64,000 bases of DNA from Neobacillus rhizosphaerae (GCF_937468385.1 NZ_CALBWS010000009.1:1-64000); one strand, 5' to 3'. Counted from the first letter of the stretch, positions 47,548-56,516 are shown. Translations and numbers: made by a program. Notes: generated by a model not told the origin, from the letters alone.

Positions 47548-47585
47548 ACATTTTAGACCCTTTATAATATTTTTGTCTAAAATGT
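47548..47585. promoter_or_regulatory. TetR operator overlapping the nitroreductase promoter
   Basis: ACATTTTAGAC (47,548-47,558) and its exact inverse GTCTAAAATGT (47,575-47,585) lie 16 bp apart and enclose a TATAAT (47,563-47,568). Binding here would block the -10 of the operon starting at 47,651. Confidence 0.7.
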
Positions 47586-47650
47586 ATAAAATATTTAAAG
47601 AACTTAAATATTTTAATCAATACCCAGAATGAAAAGAGGAGAATCTAACA

Positions 47651-48298
47651 ATGACTTCTATGACTACAGCACAAATAACGAATGATTTTAATAAAATTGT
47701 GACAGAACGCCGTTCCATTAAAAATTATGATAAATCTGTAAAAATCAGCCGAGAAGAAATGACGGAAATTCTTACATTAGCAACACGTGCTCCATCTTCT
47801 GTTAATATGCAGCCATGGCGATTCCTTGTGATTGAAAGCACTGAGGCAAAAGCAACACTTGCCCCACTGGCACGTTTTAACCAAACTCAAGTTGAAACCT
47901 CATCAGCAGTTATTGCTGTATTTGGTGATTTGAATAATTTTGAGCAATTTGAAGAAATCTACGGCGCAGCTGTAGAGCAGGGATTTATGCCTTTAGAAGT
48001 AAAAGAAGGAATTCATGCTTCCTTTTCAGGCTATTTTGAAACGATTTCACGTGAAGCTATGGAAGATGTCGTTTTAGTGGATGGTGGTCTTGTATCCATG
48101 CAGTTCATGCTTGCTGCCCGCGCGTATGGATACGATACAAATCCAATTGGCGGATATGAAAAAGACAAAATTGCAGAAGCGTTTGGATTGGATAAAGACC
48201 GTTATGTTCCGGTTATGTTAATCTCTATTGGTAAAGCAGCAGATAACGGACATCCATCAGTTCGTCTGCCTATTGATCAAGTCGCGCAATGGAAGTAA
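47651..48298 (+). CDS. nitroreductase family protein
   Basis: FMN-dependent nitroreductase-like oxidoreductase, 215 aa. The FMN-binding RRSIKNYD near the N-terminus and RAPSSVNMQPWRFLVIES are characteristic. The C-terminal MLISIGKAADNG gives the usual end. The substrate is unknown; such enzymes reduce nitroaromatics or quinones. GAGGAG precedes the start. Likely cotranscribed with the monooxygenase gene 31 bp downstream and controlled by the divergent TetR. Confidence 0.88.
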   Translation: MTSMTTAQITNDFNKIVTERRSIKNYDKSVKISREEMTEILTLATRAPSSVNMQPWRFLVIESTEAKATLAPLARFNQTQVETSSAVIAVFGDLNNFEQFEEIYGAAVEQGFMPLEVKEGIHASFSGYFETISREAMEDVVLVDGGLVSMQFMLAARAYGYDTNPIGGYEKDKIAEAFGLDKDRYVPVMLISIGKAADNGHPSVRLPIDQVAQWK

Positions 48299-48329
48299 AG
48301 AAGTTTAAATAAGAAGGGATTGACGTTCG

Positions 48330-48626
48330 ATGATTATTATTCATGCAATATTCCATATAAATCCAGCGAAACAGGATTTGTTTCTAGAGGAAATTCAGCC
48401 GTTAATTGTTGCCTCAAGAGAAGAATACGGAAATATTTCATATTGCCTTCAAAAAGATACAGAAAATGAAAATGTATTTACGATGGTGGAAGTTTGGCAG
48501 GATATGCAAGCTGTTGCCAGTCATAACTCAAGCGAGCACTTTACCAAGTTCGTAGCAAATGCAAAGGACTTTTTGACTGCACCATTAGAGGTTAAAGCAT
48601 TTGAGGGTCAGCCATTAAAATTATAG
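48330..48626 (+). CDS. antibiotic biosynthesis monooxygenase (ABM) domain protein
   Basis: Small protein of 98 aa with a single ABM/ferredoxin-like fold: IIIHAIFHINPAKQDLFLEE, then EEYGNISYCLQKD and VFTMVEVWQDMQAVASHNSS, ending FLTAPLEVKAFEG. Relatives (YgiN-like) act on quinones. Pairing with a nitroreductase suggests quinone detoxification, an inference. Confidence 0.85.
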   Translation: MIIIHAIFHINPAKQDLFLEEIQPLIVASREEYGNISYCLQKDTENENVFTMVEVWQDMQAVASHNSSEHFTKFVANAKDFLTAPLEVKAFEGQPLKL

Positions 48627-48653
48627 ATTTCGGACTCTTAAATAGAATGAAAT

Positions 48654-48677
48654 GGTGAACCCTACCACAAGTAACGG
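48654..48677. repeat. short dispersed repeat GGTGAACC, copy 1
   Basis: GGTGAACCCTACCACAAGTA is one of four similar copies, here 28 bp after the ABM gene. An inverted GGTTCACT lies 40 bp downstream, so a hairpin is possible. Confidence 0.65.
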
Positions 48678-48719
48678 CGGAAATTAGAGAGTGTAGGTTC
48701 ACTGGTAACGGCAAACGAA

Positions 48720-48771
48720 AGCCTTAACTTGAGTTAAGGCTTTTCAGGCTGTCGAAAAACCATCGACAGCC
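48720..48771. terminator. two hairpins after the monooxygenase gene
   Basis: GCCTTAACTTGAGTTAAGGC followed by TTTTC, then AGGCTGTCGA/TCGACAGCCT. The first is a terminator for the plus-strand pair; the second may serve the convergent gnd. Confidence 0.7.
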
Positions 48772-48891
48772 TATTATTATATCCACAAACTTTAACGATT
48801 CACCTTTTTTTAAGTCAAAAAAGCTCTGAAATTCGAGGTTTAGATTCCCGTATAATAAAAAATTGCCAAGAAAAAATACCCCTTTCTATTT

Positions 48892-50295
48892 TTACTGCCA
48901 AATTGTATGGAAGACTCCTGCTAAATCGCATCGTTCATAGGTGTGAGCGCCGAAGTAATCCCGTTGTGCCTGCAATAAGCTGGCAGCGGAAGTGCCTTTT
49001 CGATAACTGTCATAATAAGAAAGGGAAGCACTTAAACAGGGGAACGAGATGCCGGAAACGACGCCTTCACAGACAACTTTCCGCAATCCGATTTGGTATT
49101 CTTTCACCTTTTCAGCAAAATATGGGGCGATTAGCAAATTAGCCAAATCTGGCTGCTCTTGATACGTTTGACTGATAACGTTTAAAAATTCTGCACGAAT
49201 GATACAGCCGCCGCGGAAAATGAGTGCGATATCCTTTAAAGGCAAGTCCAGTCCGTAAAGTTCAGAAGTCATTTTATACTGTGTAAATCCTTGAGCATAC
49301 GCACAAACTTTACCCATATACAATGCCTGTCTAATGTACTCAATCCACAAATGCTTATCTAAGTTCTGCGGATCCATCTCTGGTCCTGACAGGATATTTT
49401 CAGCGTTAATCCTTTCTTCTTTTAAAGAAGATAGATAACGGGCAAATAATGATTCTGTAATAATCGATGTTGGGATTCCGTTATCAATAGCTTGAATACT
49501 TGTCCATTTACCAGTGCCTTTTTGTCCTGTTTTATCGAGAATCACATCAATCAATGGCAAGCCTGTTAGTTCATCTTTTTTTCTTAAAATTTCTGCCGTG
49601 ATTTCGATTAAATAGCTTTTTAGCTCACCTTGATTCCACGTTTCAAAGATCTCAGCAATTTCTTCAACCGATAAATGTAATTTTTCTCTTAAGAATGTGT
49701 AGGCTTCAGCAATCAATTGCATATCAGCATACTCAATCCCGTTATGTACTATTTTGACAAAGTGACCTGCACCTTTTGGACCAATATACGTACAGCAAGG
49801 GTCACCCTCCACTTGGGCTGCAATTTTCGTAAGAATAGGAGCAGCTTTTTCATAGACGTCTTTATCGCCGCCTGGCATGATAGAAGGACCTGTTAAAGCA
49901 CCGACTTCTCCGCCAGATATACCAATTCCTAAATAACCGATTCCATTAGACTTCAGGTCATCATATCTTCGTGCTGTATCCTCGTAATGAGAGTTCCCTC
50001 CGTCCATAATCACATCGCCTTTTTCAAGAAAAGGTATTAATGAGCCTATCACCGAATCGATTGCTTTGCCCGCAGTAACCATCACAAAAATTTTTCTTGG
50101 AGTTTCTAATGACTGGAAAAAATCTTGAATTTGGTAGTAAGGAGTAATTGCTTGTCCATCAAGTTTTTGGACGAGTTGATCGGTTAAATCCCTTGTATAA
50201 TTATAAACAGCGACATGCTCACCTTTATTCGCCATGTTTAAAGCTATATTACTGCCCATTACCCCTAATCCAATAACACCAATTGTATTTAACAT
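48892..50295 (-). CDS. gnd: 6-phosphogluconate dehydrogenase, decarboxylating
   Basis: Enzyme of 467 aa: 6-phosphogluconate + NADP+ (or NAD+) to ribulose-5-phosphate and CO2. The N-terminal Rossmann motif is GVIGLGVMGSNIALNMANKG. The catalytic region is GPKGAGHFVKIVHNGIEY with the conserved lysine. The gene follows gntP and is the last gene of gntRKP-gnd, the place of gntZ in B. subtilis. A paralogue (gndA) probably exists elsewhere, so this is the gluconate-linked copy. GGGAGAA precedes the start. Confidence 0.95.
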   Translation of the reverse strand: MLNTIGVIGLGVMGSNIALNMANKGEHVAVYNYTRDLTDQLVQKLDGQAITPYYQIQDFFQSLETPRKIFVMVTAGKAIDSVIGSLIPFLEKGDVIMDGGNSHYEDTARRYDDLKSNGIGYLGIGISGGEVGALTGPSIMPGGDKDVYEKAAPILTKIAAQVEGDPCCTYIGPKGAGHFVKIVHNGIEYADMQLIAEAYTFLREKLHLSVEEIAEIFETWNQGELKSYLIEITAEILRKKDELTGLPLIDVILDKTGQKGTGKWTSIQAIDNGIPTSIITESLFARYLSSLKEERINAENILSGPEMDPQNLDKHLWIEYIRQALYMGKVCAYAQGFTQYKMTSELYGLDLPLKDIALIFRGGCIIRAEFLNVISQTYQEQPDLANLLIAPYFAEKVKEYQIGLRKVVCEGVVSGISFPCLSASLSYYDSYRKGTSAASLLQAQRDYFGAHTYERCDLAGVFHTIWQ

Positions 50296-50324
50296 CTAGT
50301 TATTCTCCCTATTATAAGATTAAT

Positions 50325-50366
50325 AGGCAGTAAAACCCCTGTGTTTTAAGTAGGGTTTTACTGCCT
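50325..50366. other. 14-bp perfect hairpin between gntP and gnd
   Basis: AGGCAGTAAAACCC (50,325-50,338) and its exact inverse (50,353-50,366) flank a 14-nt loop. No T-run follows in the gnt direction, so it is more likely an mRNA stability or processing element than a full terminator. Confidence 0.6.
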
Positions 50367-50373
50367 TGAAGGC

Positions 50374-51720
50374 TTATACAAATAAGCTTAGTAATAGAAT
50401 AAATCCTAATCCTGCTACGGAAATAATCGTCTCAAGCAAGGTCCAAGTTGCAAATGTTTCTTTCATGCTTAAACCAAAATACTCTTTGAACATCCAGAAA
50501 CCAGCATCGTTTACGTGGGAAGCAATCAAGCTACCCGCACCAGTTGCAAGTACCACTAAAGCTAAGTTAACGTCAGATTGTCCTAACATTGGAATAACTA
50601 AACCAGCAGTTGTTAAGGACGCAACAGTTGCTGAACCTAAAGAGATACGTAAGATTGCAGCAATAATCCAGGCAAGAAGGATGGGAGATAAGGCTGTTCC
50701 TTTGAATAATTCAGCAACGTAGTCACCTACACCGCCATTAATCAATACTTGTTTGAAGGCTCCGCCGCCCCCGATGATTAACAGCAACATCCCAATATTT
50801 GAAATTGCAGTTGTACAAGATTCCATAACATTTTTGATAGGAATCTTTCTAGCTAATCCCATAGTATAAACAGCAACTAATAACGAGATCAACATCGAAG
50901 TACCAGCATCCCCAATAAAGCGGATTGCTGCTAGGAAACCATTATCTTCAAATCCCATTGTTTTTTGCAGCAAAGTAATAATCGTAGCAATTGACATTAA
51001 AATTACAGGAAGTAAAGCGGTAAAAACACTGATTCCAAAACCAGGCGTTTCTTCAAGTTTAAATACTTTCTGTTCTCCTAATGAGGCAATATTACCCGTT
51101 TTTGTAAAAGATGCAGGTACTAGCTTTTTAGCAATCTTCGTAAATACAGGTCCCGCTAAAATAACCGTTGGAATCGCAATAATGAAACCGTAAAGTAATA
51201 CTTCACCAATGTTTGCACCATATTCACCAGCAATAACGGTTGGTCCTGGATGTGGCGGCAGGAATCCGTGTGTGACGGATAAAGCTGCAGCCATCGGAAT
51301 ACCGAGATACAAAATAGAAATCTTTAATTGTCTTGAAATGGCAAATACGATTGGAATTAATAATACAAGTCCTACTTCAAAGAATAAAGCAACACCAATG
51401 ATGAAAGAGGCAGCAACGACAGCCCATTGGATATTCTTTTCACCAAATTTGTTAACGAGTGTCATGGCAATTCGCTGTGCGCCCCCTGAATCGGCAATCA
51501 GCTTACCTAACATCGCCCCAAGTCCAAAGATTAGCGCTAAGTGGCCAAGTGTTCCGCCTAGTCCTGCTTCAATGGTTTTGACAATTTCTTCTAAAGGCAT
51601 TCCAAGTGCTAAAGCAACACCAAAAGATACGATGATCAAAGAAATAAAGGTGTTTAATTTGAAGCCCATGATTAAAATTAGTAATGCTAAAATTCCAATT
51701 GCAACAATAACTAATGGCAT
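50374..51720 (-). CDS. gntP: gluconate permease GntP
   Basis: Gluconate:H+ symporter of the GntP family, 448 aa with about 12 to 14 transmembrane segments. Family markers are LIFGLGAMLGKLIADSGGAQRIA, TVIAGEYGANIG and NDAGFWMFKEYFGL. GGGGGA upstream of the ATG. Encoded 18 bp after gntK in the gnt operon. Confidence 0.95.
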   Translation of the reverse strand: MPLVIVAIGILALLILIMGFKLNTFISLIIVSFGVALALGMPLEEIVKTIEAGLGGTLGHLALIFGLGAMLGKLIADSGGAQRIAMTLVNKFGEKNIQWAVVAASFIIGVALFFEVGLVLLIPIVFAISRQLKISILYLGIPMAAALSVTHGFLPPHPGPTVIAGEYGANIGEVLLYGFIIAIPTVILAGPVFTKIAKKLVPASFTKTGNIASLGEQKVFKLEETPGFGISVFTALLPVILMSIATIITLLQKTMGFEDNGFLAAIRFIGDAGTSMLISLLVAVYTMGLARKIPIKNVMESCTTAISNIGMLLLIIGGGGAFKQVLINGGVGDYVAELFKGTALSPILLAWIIAAILRISLGSATVASLTTAGLVIPMLGQSDVNLALVVLATGAGSLIASHVNDAGFWMFKEYFGLSMKETFATWTLLETIISVAGLGFILLLSLFV

Positions 51721-51738
51721 TTTATTTCCCCCTAAAAT

Positions 51739-53283
51739 TTATATTGTTGTGTTTAATAAACTTCTTTGATAGTTGGCAATCCGAGTATAATCGTCTGTTA
51801 ATACTCGGGAAAGATGAATAAAAATCGGCAGTAACCGTCTGTATTCTTTAGCGGCCTCTTCTTTAGGTGTGTGTTTGTAGGTGCTGCCGACCATTTCAGA
51901 AATAACATCAAAGGAGTCGATTTTTCCTGTCGCATACAGCCCTAAAATGCAGGCACCGAGACATGAACTTTCGTAGCTTTCTGGTACGACTACTTCAGAT
52001 TCGAAAATATCGGACATCATTTGCCGCCAAACTTCCGATCTTGCGAAGCCTCCTGTTGCTTGAATCCGGGTTACAGGTCCATCCATACATTCAGTTAAGG
52101 CTAGATATACGGTATATAAGTTATATATAACTCCTTCTAATGCTGCACGAATCATGTGTTCTTTCTTATGTGACAAGGTTAATCCAAAAAAGGAGCCGCG
52201 GACGTCAGGATTCCATAGTGGTGCACGTTCCCCTGCGAGGTAGGGATGGAACAACAATCCATCTGCACCAGGCCTTACGCGTTCAGCAATCTTGGTTAAA
52301 ACCTCGTACGGATCAATTCCTAATCTTTTCGCCGTTTCAACTTCTGCTGAAGCAAATTCATCCCTGATCCAGCGTAGAACCATTCCGCCATTGTTTACCG
52401 GTCCGCCAATGACCCAATGCTTTTCGGTTAACGCATAGCAGAAGATTCTTCCTTTTTCATCGATTTGCGGTTGATCAATGATGGTGCGAATTGCACCGCT
52501 TGTCCCAATCGTGACCGCAATCTCACCTTTTCTAATCGCATTTACACCGAGATTGGAGAGGACCCCATCGCTTGCCCCAATGACAAAAGGTGTTTCTGGA
52601 TCAATCCCCATCTGTTTCGCTAACACTGGATTACAGTTGTTGAATCGTTTAGTTGTCGGGACGAGTTCCGATAAATGATCCCGTGTAACACCGGCAATTT
52701 TTAATGCTTCTTCATCCCAATCCAGTGTTTTCAGATTCATCATCCCCATGCAGGATGCGAGGGAATGATCGACTACATATTGATCAAAGAATTTTTTAAA
52801 GATATATTCTTTAATTCCGATATACTTTTGAGCCTTGACAGCGATTTCAGGACAGTCATTTACGATCCATGCTATTTTCGTTAAGGGTGACATAGGATGA
52901 ATTGGAGTTCCTGTTCGTTTGTAGATTTCATGCCCATTTAATTCATCTTTTATTTTATGGGCCCATGCTTCACTGCGGTTATCAGCCCACGTAATAACAG
53001 GCGAGAGCGGCTGGTCATTTTCGTCTATGGCAATGACGCTATGCATCGCACTGCTAAAGGAAATAAACGATAGCTTCTTTTTGGGATGCTTGTTCGTTAT
53101 GTTCGAAATAGCTTGTAACACAGCCTGGAAAATTTCTTCAGGATCCTGCTCGGCAATTGAAATATTGGGTGTGTAAAGAGGGTAACCGATATTCTCTGTT
53201 TGAATGACTTCGCCTTTTTCAGTAAATAATACAGCTTTGGTACTTGTGGTACCGATGTCAGCACCTAACATGTAGCTAGTCAT
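51739..53283 (-). CDS. gntK: gluconate kinase GntK
   Basis: FGGY-family sugar kinase of 514 aa, gluconate + ATP to 6-phosphogluconate. The N-terminal ATPase fold starts MLGADIGTTSTKAVLF. FGGY markers include ITWADNRSEAWAHKI and the C-terminal IQATGGFARSEVWRQMMSDI. It overlaps gntR by 8 bp. With gnd downstream, gluconate enters the pentose phosphate pathway. Confidence 0.95.
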   Translation of the reverse strand: MTSYMLGADIGTTSTKAVLFTEKGEVIQTENIGYPLYTPNISIAEQDPEEIFQAVLQAISNITNKHPKKKLSFISFSSAMHSVIAIDENDQPLSPVITWADNRSEAWAHKIKDELNGHEIYKRTGTPIHPMSPLTKIAWIVNDCPEIAVKAQKYIGIKEYIFKKFFDQYVVDHSLASCMGMMNLKTLDWDEEALKIAGVTRDHLSELVPTTKRFNNCNPVLAKQMGIDPETPFVIGASDGVLSNLGVNAIRKGEIAVTIGTSGAIRTIIDQPQIDEKGRIFCYALTEKHWVIGGPVNNGGMVLRWIRDEFASAEVETAKRLGIDPYEVLTKIAERVRPGADGLLFHPYLAGERAPLWNPDVRGSFFGLTLSHKKEHMIRAALEGVIYNLYTVYLALTECMDGPVTRIQATGGFARSEVWRQMMSDIFESEVVVPESYESSCLGACILGLYATGKIDSFDVISEMVGSTYKHTPKEEAAKEYRRLLPIFIHLSRVLTDDYTRIANYQRSLLNTTI

Positions 53284-54007
53284 TTTCTTGAACGCCTCCT
53301 TTTGAAAGCATTTGTTGTGACCTCCAAAGGTCCTCTACTTTACCTTGTACGTCATCAAAATTTTGGTGCAATGACTTAATCATAAGGTTTCTATCTTTTG
53401 TTCTGATGGCTTCAATATAAAGCTCATGATTGTTGATAATCCGAGTGAAGTCATCATATTTGTCTTTGAAACGGCCGCGCATCGATAAAAGAATGAAGCT
53501 TTCCATAACCGGCTTTAAATTATTCCAAATCATGAGGATATAGGAATGATTAACGGCCCGAATAATCGTTTCATGGAATAAAACATCCTGGAAGGAAAAC
53601 TCATCTGCATCACAGTACTTTATCGCAACTTTCATCATTTCAAGGATTTTACTCAGTTCTTTTACTAACTCACTCGTCTCCATTCGTGCAAGCCGTTCAA
53701 ATACAAACGTTTCTATTAATAACCGGACATCATAGATTTCTTCAATTTCTTTTTCGGATAAACCTATGACAACAGCACCCATTCTTTCCAATCGGATGAT
53801 GTTTTCGGATGCCAGTATTTTTAATGCTTCCCGGACGGGTGAACGACTTACAGAAAAATCTGCTGCTAATTTATTTTCAGATAAGATGGTACCGCTTTCA
53901 ATCATGCCGGAAATAATCTGCATTCGAAGTTCGTATGCCACGCGATCTCCAGCTGAGGCTTTTGAAAGCCATTTTTCAGGATATAAAAAATCCCTTGATT
54001 CGGACAT
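53276..54007 (-). CDS. gntR: gluconate operon repressor GntR
   Basis: Founding-type GntR regulator, 243 aa. N-terminal winged helix: VAYELRMQIISGMIESGTIL and LAADFSVSRSPVREALKIL. The C-terminal FCD ligand domain binds gluconate, which releases the operator. The start is the ATG at 54,007, preceded by AAGGTGG and giving exactly the B. subtilis length. An in-frame start eight codons upstream lies inside that site. First gene of the operon; its own operator is 27 bp upstream. Confidence 0.96.
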   Translation of the reverse strand: MSESRDFLYPEKWLSKASAGDRVAYELRMQIISGMIESGTILSENKLAADFSVSRSPVREALKILASENIIRLERMGAVVIGLSEKEIEEIYDVRLLIETFVFERLARMETSELVKELSKILEMMKVAIKYCDADEFSFQDVLFHETIIRAVNHSYILMIWNNLKPVMESFILLSMRGRFKDKYDDFTRIINNHELYIEAIRTKDRNLMIKSLHQNFDDVQGKVEDLWRSQQMLSKGGVQEND

Positions 54008-54033
54008 AAATCCACCTTCTTTTTTATTCAAGT

Positions 54034-54051
54034 ATACTTGTATACAAGTAT
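54034..54051. promoter_or_regulatory. GntR operator
   Basis: A perfect 18-bp palindrome ATACTTGTATACAAGTAT, extended by one A/T pair on each side. This is the known gnt operator sequence, directly upstream of gntR. Confidence 0.93.
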
Positions 54052-54071
54052 AATAACAGAAATGTTTTATT

Positions 54072-54086
54072 TTGCAAGCGCTTTTA
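54072..54086. promoter_or_regulatory. candidate cre site of the gnt operon
   Basis: TTGCAAGCGCTTTTA matches the CcpA target WTGNAANCGNWNNCW except for one position. It lies just upstream of the GntR operator, consistent with carbon catabolite repression. Confidence 0.6.
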
Positions 54087-54162
54087 TTAATCTATTTATA
54101 GGGTTTTGTCGAAATTTGTTAGTTAAACACTAGAAAACGGCAGATTTTTCCTATTGGAGCTT

Positions 54163-54405
54163 GAATGCTGGTCTCATTCGGGCAAGGGAAGGAGAAAAAA
54201 GCTTAAGCCTGTCTGAATACGGGTCTCATTCGGACAAGGGAAAAAGAAAAAAGCAAGATCGAGTCTGAATTCGGGTCTTATTCGGACAAGGGAAGGAGAA
54301 AAAAGCAAGATCGAGTCTGAATTCGGGTCTTATTCGGACAAGGCAAGGAAAAAAAGCAAGATCCAGTCTGAAAGCAGGTCTCATTCGGACAGGGCAAGAC
54401 AAAAC
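54163..54405. repeat. 52-bp tandem repeat, 4.7 copies
   Basis: Units begin at 54,163, 54,215, 54,267, 54,319 and 54,370 (periods of 52, 52, 52 and 51). Each contains GGTCT-ATTCGG-CA-GG and a run AGAAAAAAGC. The central units are the most alike. Both strands show only frames made by the repeat itself. Together with the truncated gene after it, this fills most of the gap between gntR and the tetR gene at 54,686. Confidence 0.92.
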
Positions 54406-54406
54406 T

Positions 54407-54511
54407 AACTCGTTTTGCAATTTCAGAATTGCTTACCTGTAATCCTTTTTGCAGAATATCTAGGATTTGAAAATCCATGTTATCAAGTATTTTACTAACG
54501 TTAGATTCCAT
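54407..54511 (-). pseudogene. truncated Lrp/AsnC-family regulator fragment
   Basis: On the minus strand 35 codons beginning MESNVSKILDNMDFQILDIL and continuing NSEIAKRV resemble the N-terminal HTH of AsnC/Lrp regulators. The frame then runs straight into the 52-bp tandem repeat at 54,405. The rest of the HTH and the ligand-binding domain are gone. A remnant, not a functional gene. Confidence 0.5.
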
Positions 54512-54572
54512 TGATTTCCACACCCTTATCACAAATTTTCCATTGCATAGAAACCGCCACTTTAATAGGTGT

Positions 54573-54597
54573 GGTGAACCCTACCACAAATAGCTGC
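54573..54597. repeat. short dispersed repeat GGTGAACC, copy 2
   Basis: GGTGAACCCTACCACAAATA, the second copy of the family, between the Lrp remnant and the tetR gene. Confidence 0.65.
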
Positions 54598-54605
54598 TAA
54601 AATTT

Positions 54606-54635
54606 GAGCCTCTCGTTTAGTATAAAGAGAGGCTC
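54606..54635. terminator. hairpin after the tetR gene at 54,686
   Basis: GAGCCTCTC (54,606-54,614) pairs with GAGAGGCTC (54,627-54,635). The T-tract on the minus strand is weak. Confidence 0.5.
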
Positions 54636-54685
54636 ATTTAACTATTATAAGAAATCGTAAATAAAGGATAATCTTCGTTTGAATT

Positions 54686-55471
54686 TTACCTTTTCTTTTC
54701 CTTTGATAAAAGGTAGCGTTCGATTCCATCTATAATCCGTTCAAGTCCAAAATCGAAGTCATCACCTAAAGTGTTCTCTCCTTCGTTTTCCTCGGTATAA
54801 GCTCCTGACATTAAAACGGGGTAAAGGTCTGGATAACGTTCCCTTGTAACTAGCTTTTTAAGTGCCGCGCTGTAGTCAAGACCACTAATGGCGCCCGGAC
54901 TTTTCCCTGCCTGAATTGCAGTGTTCATATCCTTCATGATTATTCCGCACCAACGTGCATAACCGCTTAAAAGAAGAACAATGGACATTTTCTCATAATC
55001 ATTTAAAGGAAGATTCCTAGTGGTTCGAAGTGCGATATCCACCATTTTAAGTTGATTTGGTGTGAGGGGCACGCTGGTTATGGGGATATCGCCAAACCAT
55101 GGATGGGTTTGAAAAACGCTGATGCAGATTTTAACATACTGGCGCATTTTTTCACGCCAATCTGCTTCCGATTCTTCCGTTGGGTAATCAATATCTGAAA
55201 CTTTCTCCTGCATTAGTAAAAGTAAATCATCTTTGCTGGGAATATATCGATAGAGTGACATTGTTGTGAATCCTAGAGACGAAGCAATTCGGCTCATGGA
55301 TAGCGCAGCAAGTCCTTCTTGATCGGCAATTTCGATAGCAGTTTCTACAATTTGATTAATACTAAGTTCTCGCTTCGGACCCCGCTGTGGTTGTTTATCT
55401 AGTCCCCAGCTTATAGCTATCCCAGAAGGCAAGTCCTCCAATTTGTAATCTCTCTTTTCTTTATCCTTCAT
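54686..55471 (-). CDS. TetR/AcrR-family regulator of the DrrAB-type exporter
   Basis: Regulator of 261 aa. The N-terminal arm is followed by the HTH (about 40-85): SINQIVETAIEIADQEGLAAL and SRIASSLGFTTMSLYRYIPSKDDLL. The C-terminal part resembles TetR_C domains of drug-exporter regulators (HPWFGDIP, SGYARWCGI). It is divergent from drrA/drrB, its likely target. The promoter region between them is rich in GTATA/TATAC repeats, but I cannot define an operator. Confidence 0.85.
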   Translation of the reverse strand: MKDKEKRDYKLEDLPSGIAISWGLDKQPQRGPKRELSINQIVETAIEIADQEGLAALSMSRIASSLGFTTMSLYRYIPSKDDLLLLMQEKVSDIDYPTEESEADWREKMRQYVKICISVFQTHPWFGDIPITSVPLTPNQLKMVDIALRTTRNLPLNDYEKMSIVLLLSGYARWCGIIMKDMNTAIQAGKSPGAISGLDYSAALKKLVTRERYPDLYPVLMSGAYTEENEGENTLGDDFDFGLERIIDGIERYLLSKEKKR

Positions 55472-55637
55472 ACGTCATTTCACCTCTGGTTTATAACATT
55501 CAATATGGTTTTGAAAAACAGGAAAATATTCTTTATTTTAGGGTTGCGACTTAATTGTATATGTAATATACTGTGTATGCAATAAACTGTTTATGATATA
55601 TACAGAACTTGTATACAATATAAAGGGAGGAATACAA

Positions 55638-56516
55638 ATGAATGATCTGGCAATTGTAGTGAATGGCCTTCAAAAGAAATTCGGCAAACAAGTTGTATTG
55701 GATGGTATTGACTTAGATGTTCAGAAAGGGGAGATTTTTGCACTGCTTGGACCAAATGGTGCGGGGAAAACAACATTTATTAACATTCTATCGACCTTGG
55801 TTGCACCTGATGCAGGGGCTGCTCGTGTTAATGGCTTTGATATTATGAGCGATAAGGAAAAAGTAAAAAGTTCCATTAGCCTCACTGGACAGTTTGCAGC
55901 TGTTGATGAAATGTTAACAGCGGAGGAAAATTTGCGAATGATGGCAAGACTTTCTGGTCTTTCGCGATTAGAGGCACGCTCGCGGGCAAATGAACTAATT
56001 GAACAATTTGATTTAACGACAGTTGCGCAAAAAAGAGTAAAAACATATTCAGGAGGACTGCGCCGCCGTTTGGATCTTGCTGTCAGCTTAGTGGTTCCAA
56101 GGTCTATAATTTTTCTGGATGAACCAACAACAGGTCTAGATACACGCAGTAGACGTGCATTGTGGGATATTATTCTCCATTTGGCAACGGAAGGTGTCAC
56201 GATTTTTTTGACAACACAATATTTAGAAGAGGCAGACAAACTAGCGGATACAATTGCTGTTATATCAAAGGGGCGGATTGTTGGAAAGGGAACTCCAGAG
56301 GAAATGAAATCTCGGATTGGCAAGGAAATGGTTGAATTACGTAATGACAATGACGAAATTATCCGTGAGATTCCAACAAGCGGCAGTATTCAGGAGGTCA
56401 AACAGATTCTTGAAGAAGTGGCTTCCGGGGCACCCGAAGGAACACGAATAAGTATCCGCCGGCCAAGTTTGGATGATGTGTTTTTATTACTAACTTCAGA
56501 AAAGGGGAGACCTTAA
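55638..56516 (+). CDS. DrrA-type ABC exporter, ATP-binding protein
   Basis: ATPase of 292 aa. Walker A GPNGAGKTTFINIL, signature YSGGLRRRLDLA, Walker B IIFLDEPTTGLD, and H-loop region TQYLEEADKLAD. The C-terminal extension is typical of the daunorubicin-resistance (DrrA) subfamily. The ATG at 55,638 follows AAAGGGAGG; in-frame codons back to 55,593 are excluded by it. It overlaps drrB by one base. The exported compound is unknown. Confidence 0.92.
   Translation: MNDLAIVVNGLQKKFGKQVVLDGIDLDVQKGEIFALLGPNGAGKTTFINILSTLVAPDAGAARVNGFDIMSDKEKVKSSISLTGQFAAVDEMLTAEENLRMMARLSGLSRLEARSRANELIEQFDLTTVAQKRVKTYSGGLRRRLDLAVSLVVPRSIIFLDEPTTGLDTRSRRALWDIILHLATEGVTIFLTTQYLEEADKLADTIAVISKGRIVGKGTPEEMKSRIGKEMVELRNDNDEIIREIPTSGSIQEVKQILEEVASGAPEGTRISIRRPSLDDVFLLLTSEKGRP

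Noticed and set aside
54163..54405. CRISPR array
   Set aside because: Period and sequence are continuous tandem units without unique spacers, and no cas genes are near.
54226..54532. Small protein genes on the minus strand (repeats of RLDLAFF-like residues)
   Set aside because: These are translations of the tandem repeat; only the first 35 codons (54,407-54,511) have a family resemblance.
55721..56350. 209-codon frame opposite drrA
   Set aside because: Serine-rich antisense shadow of a conserved ATPase gene.
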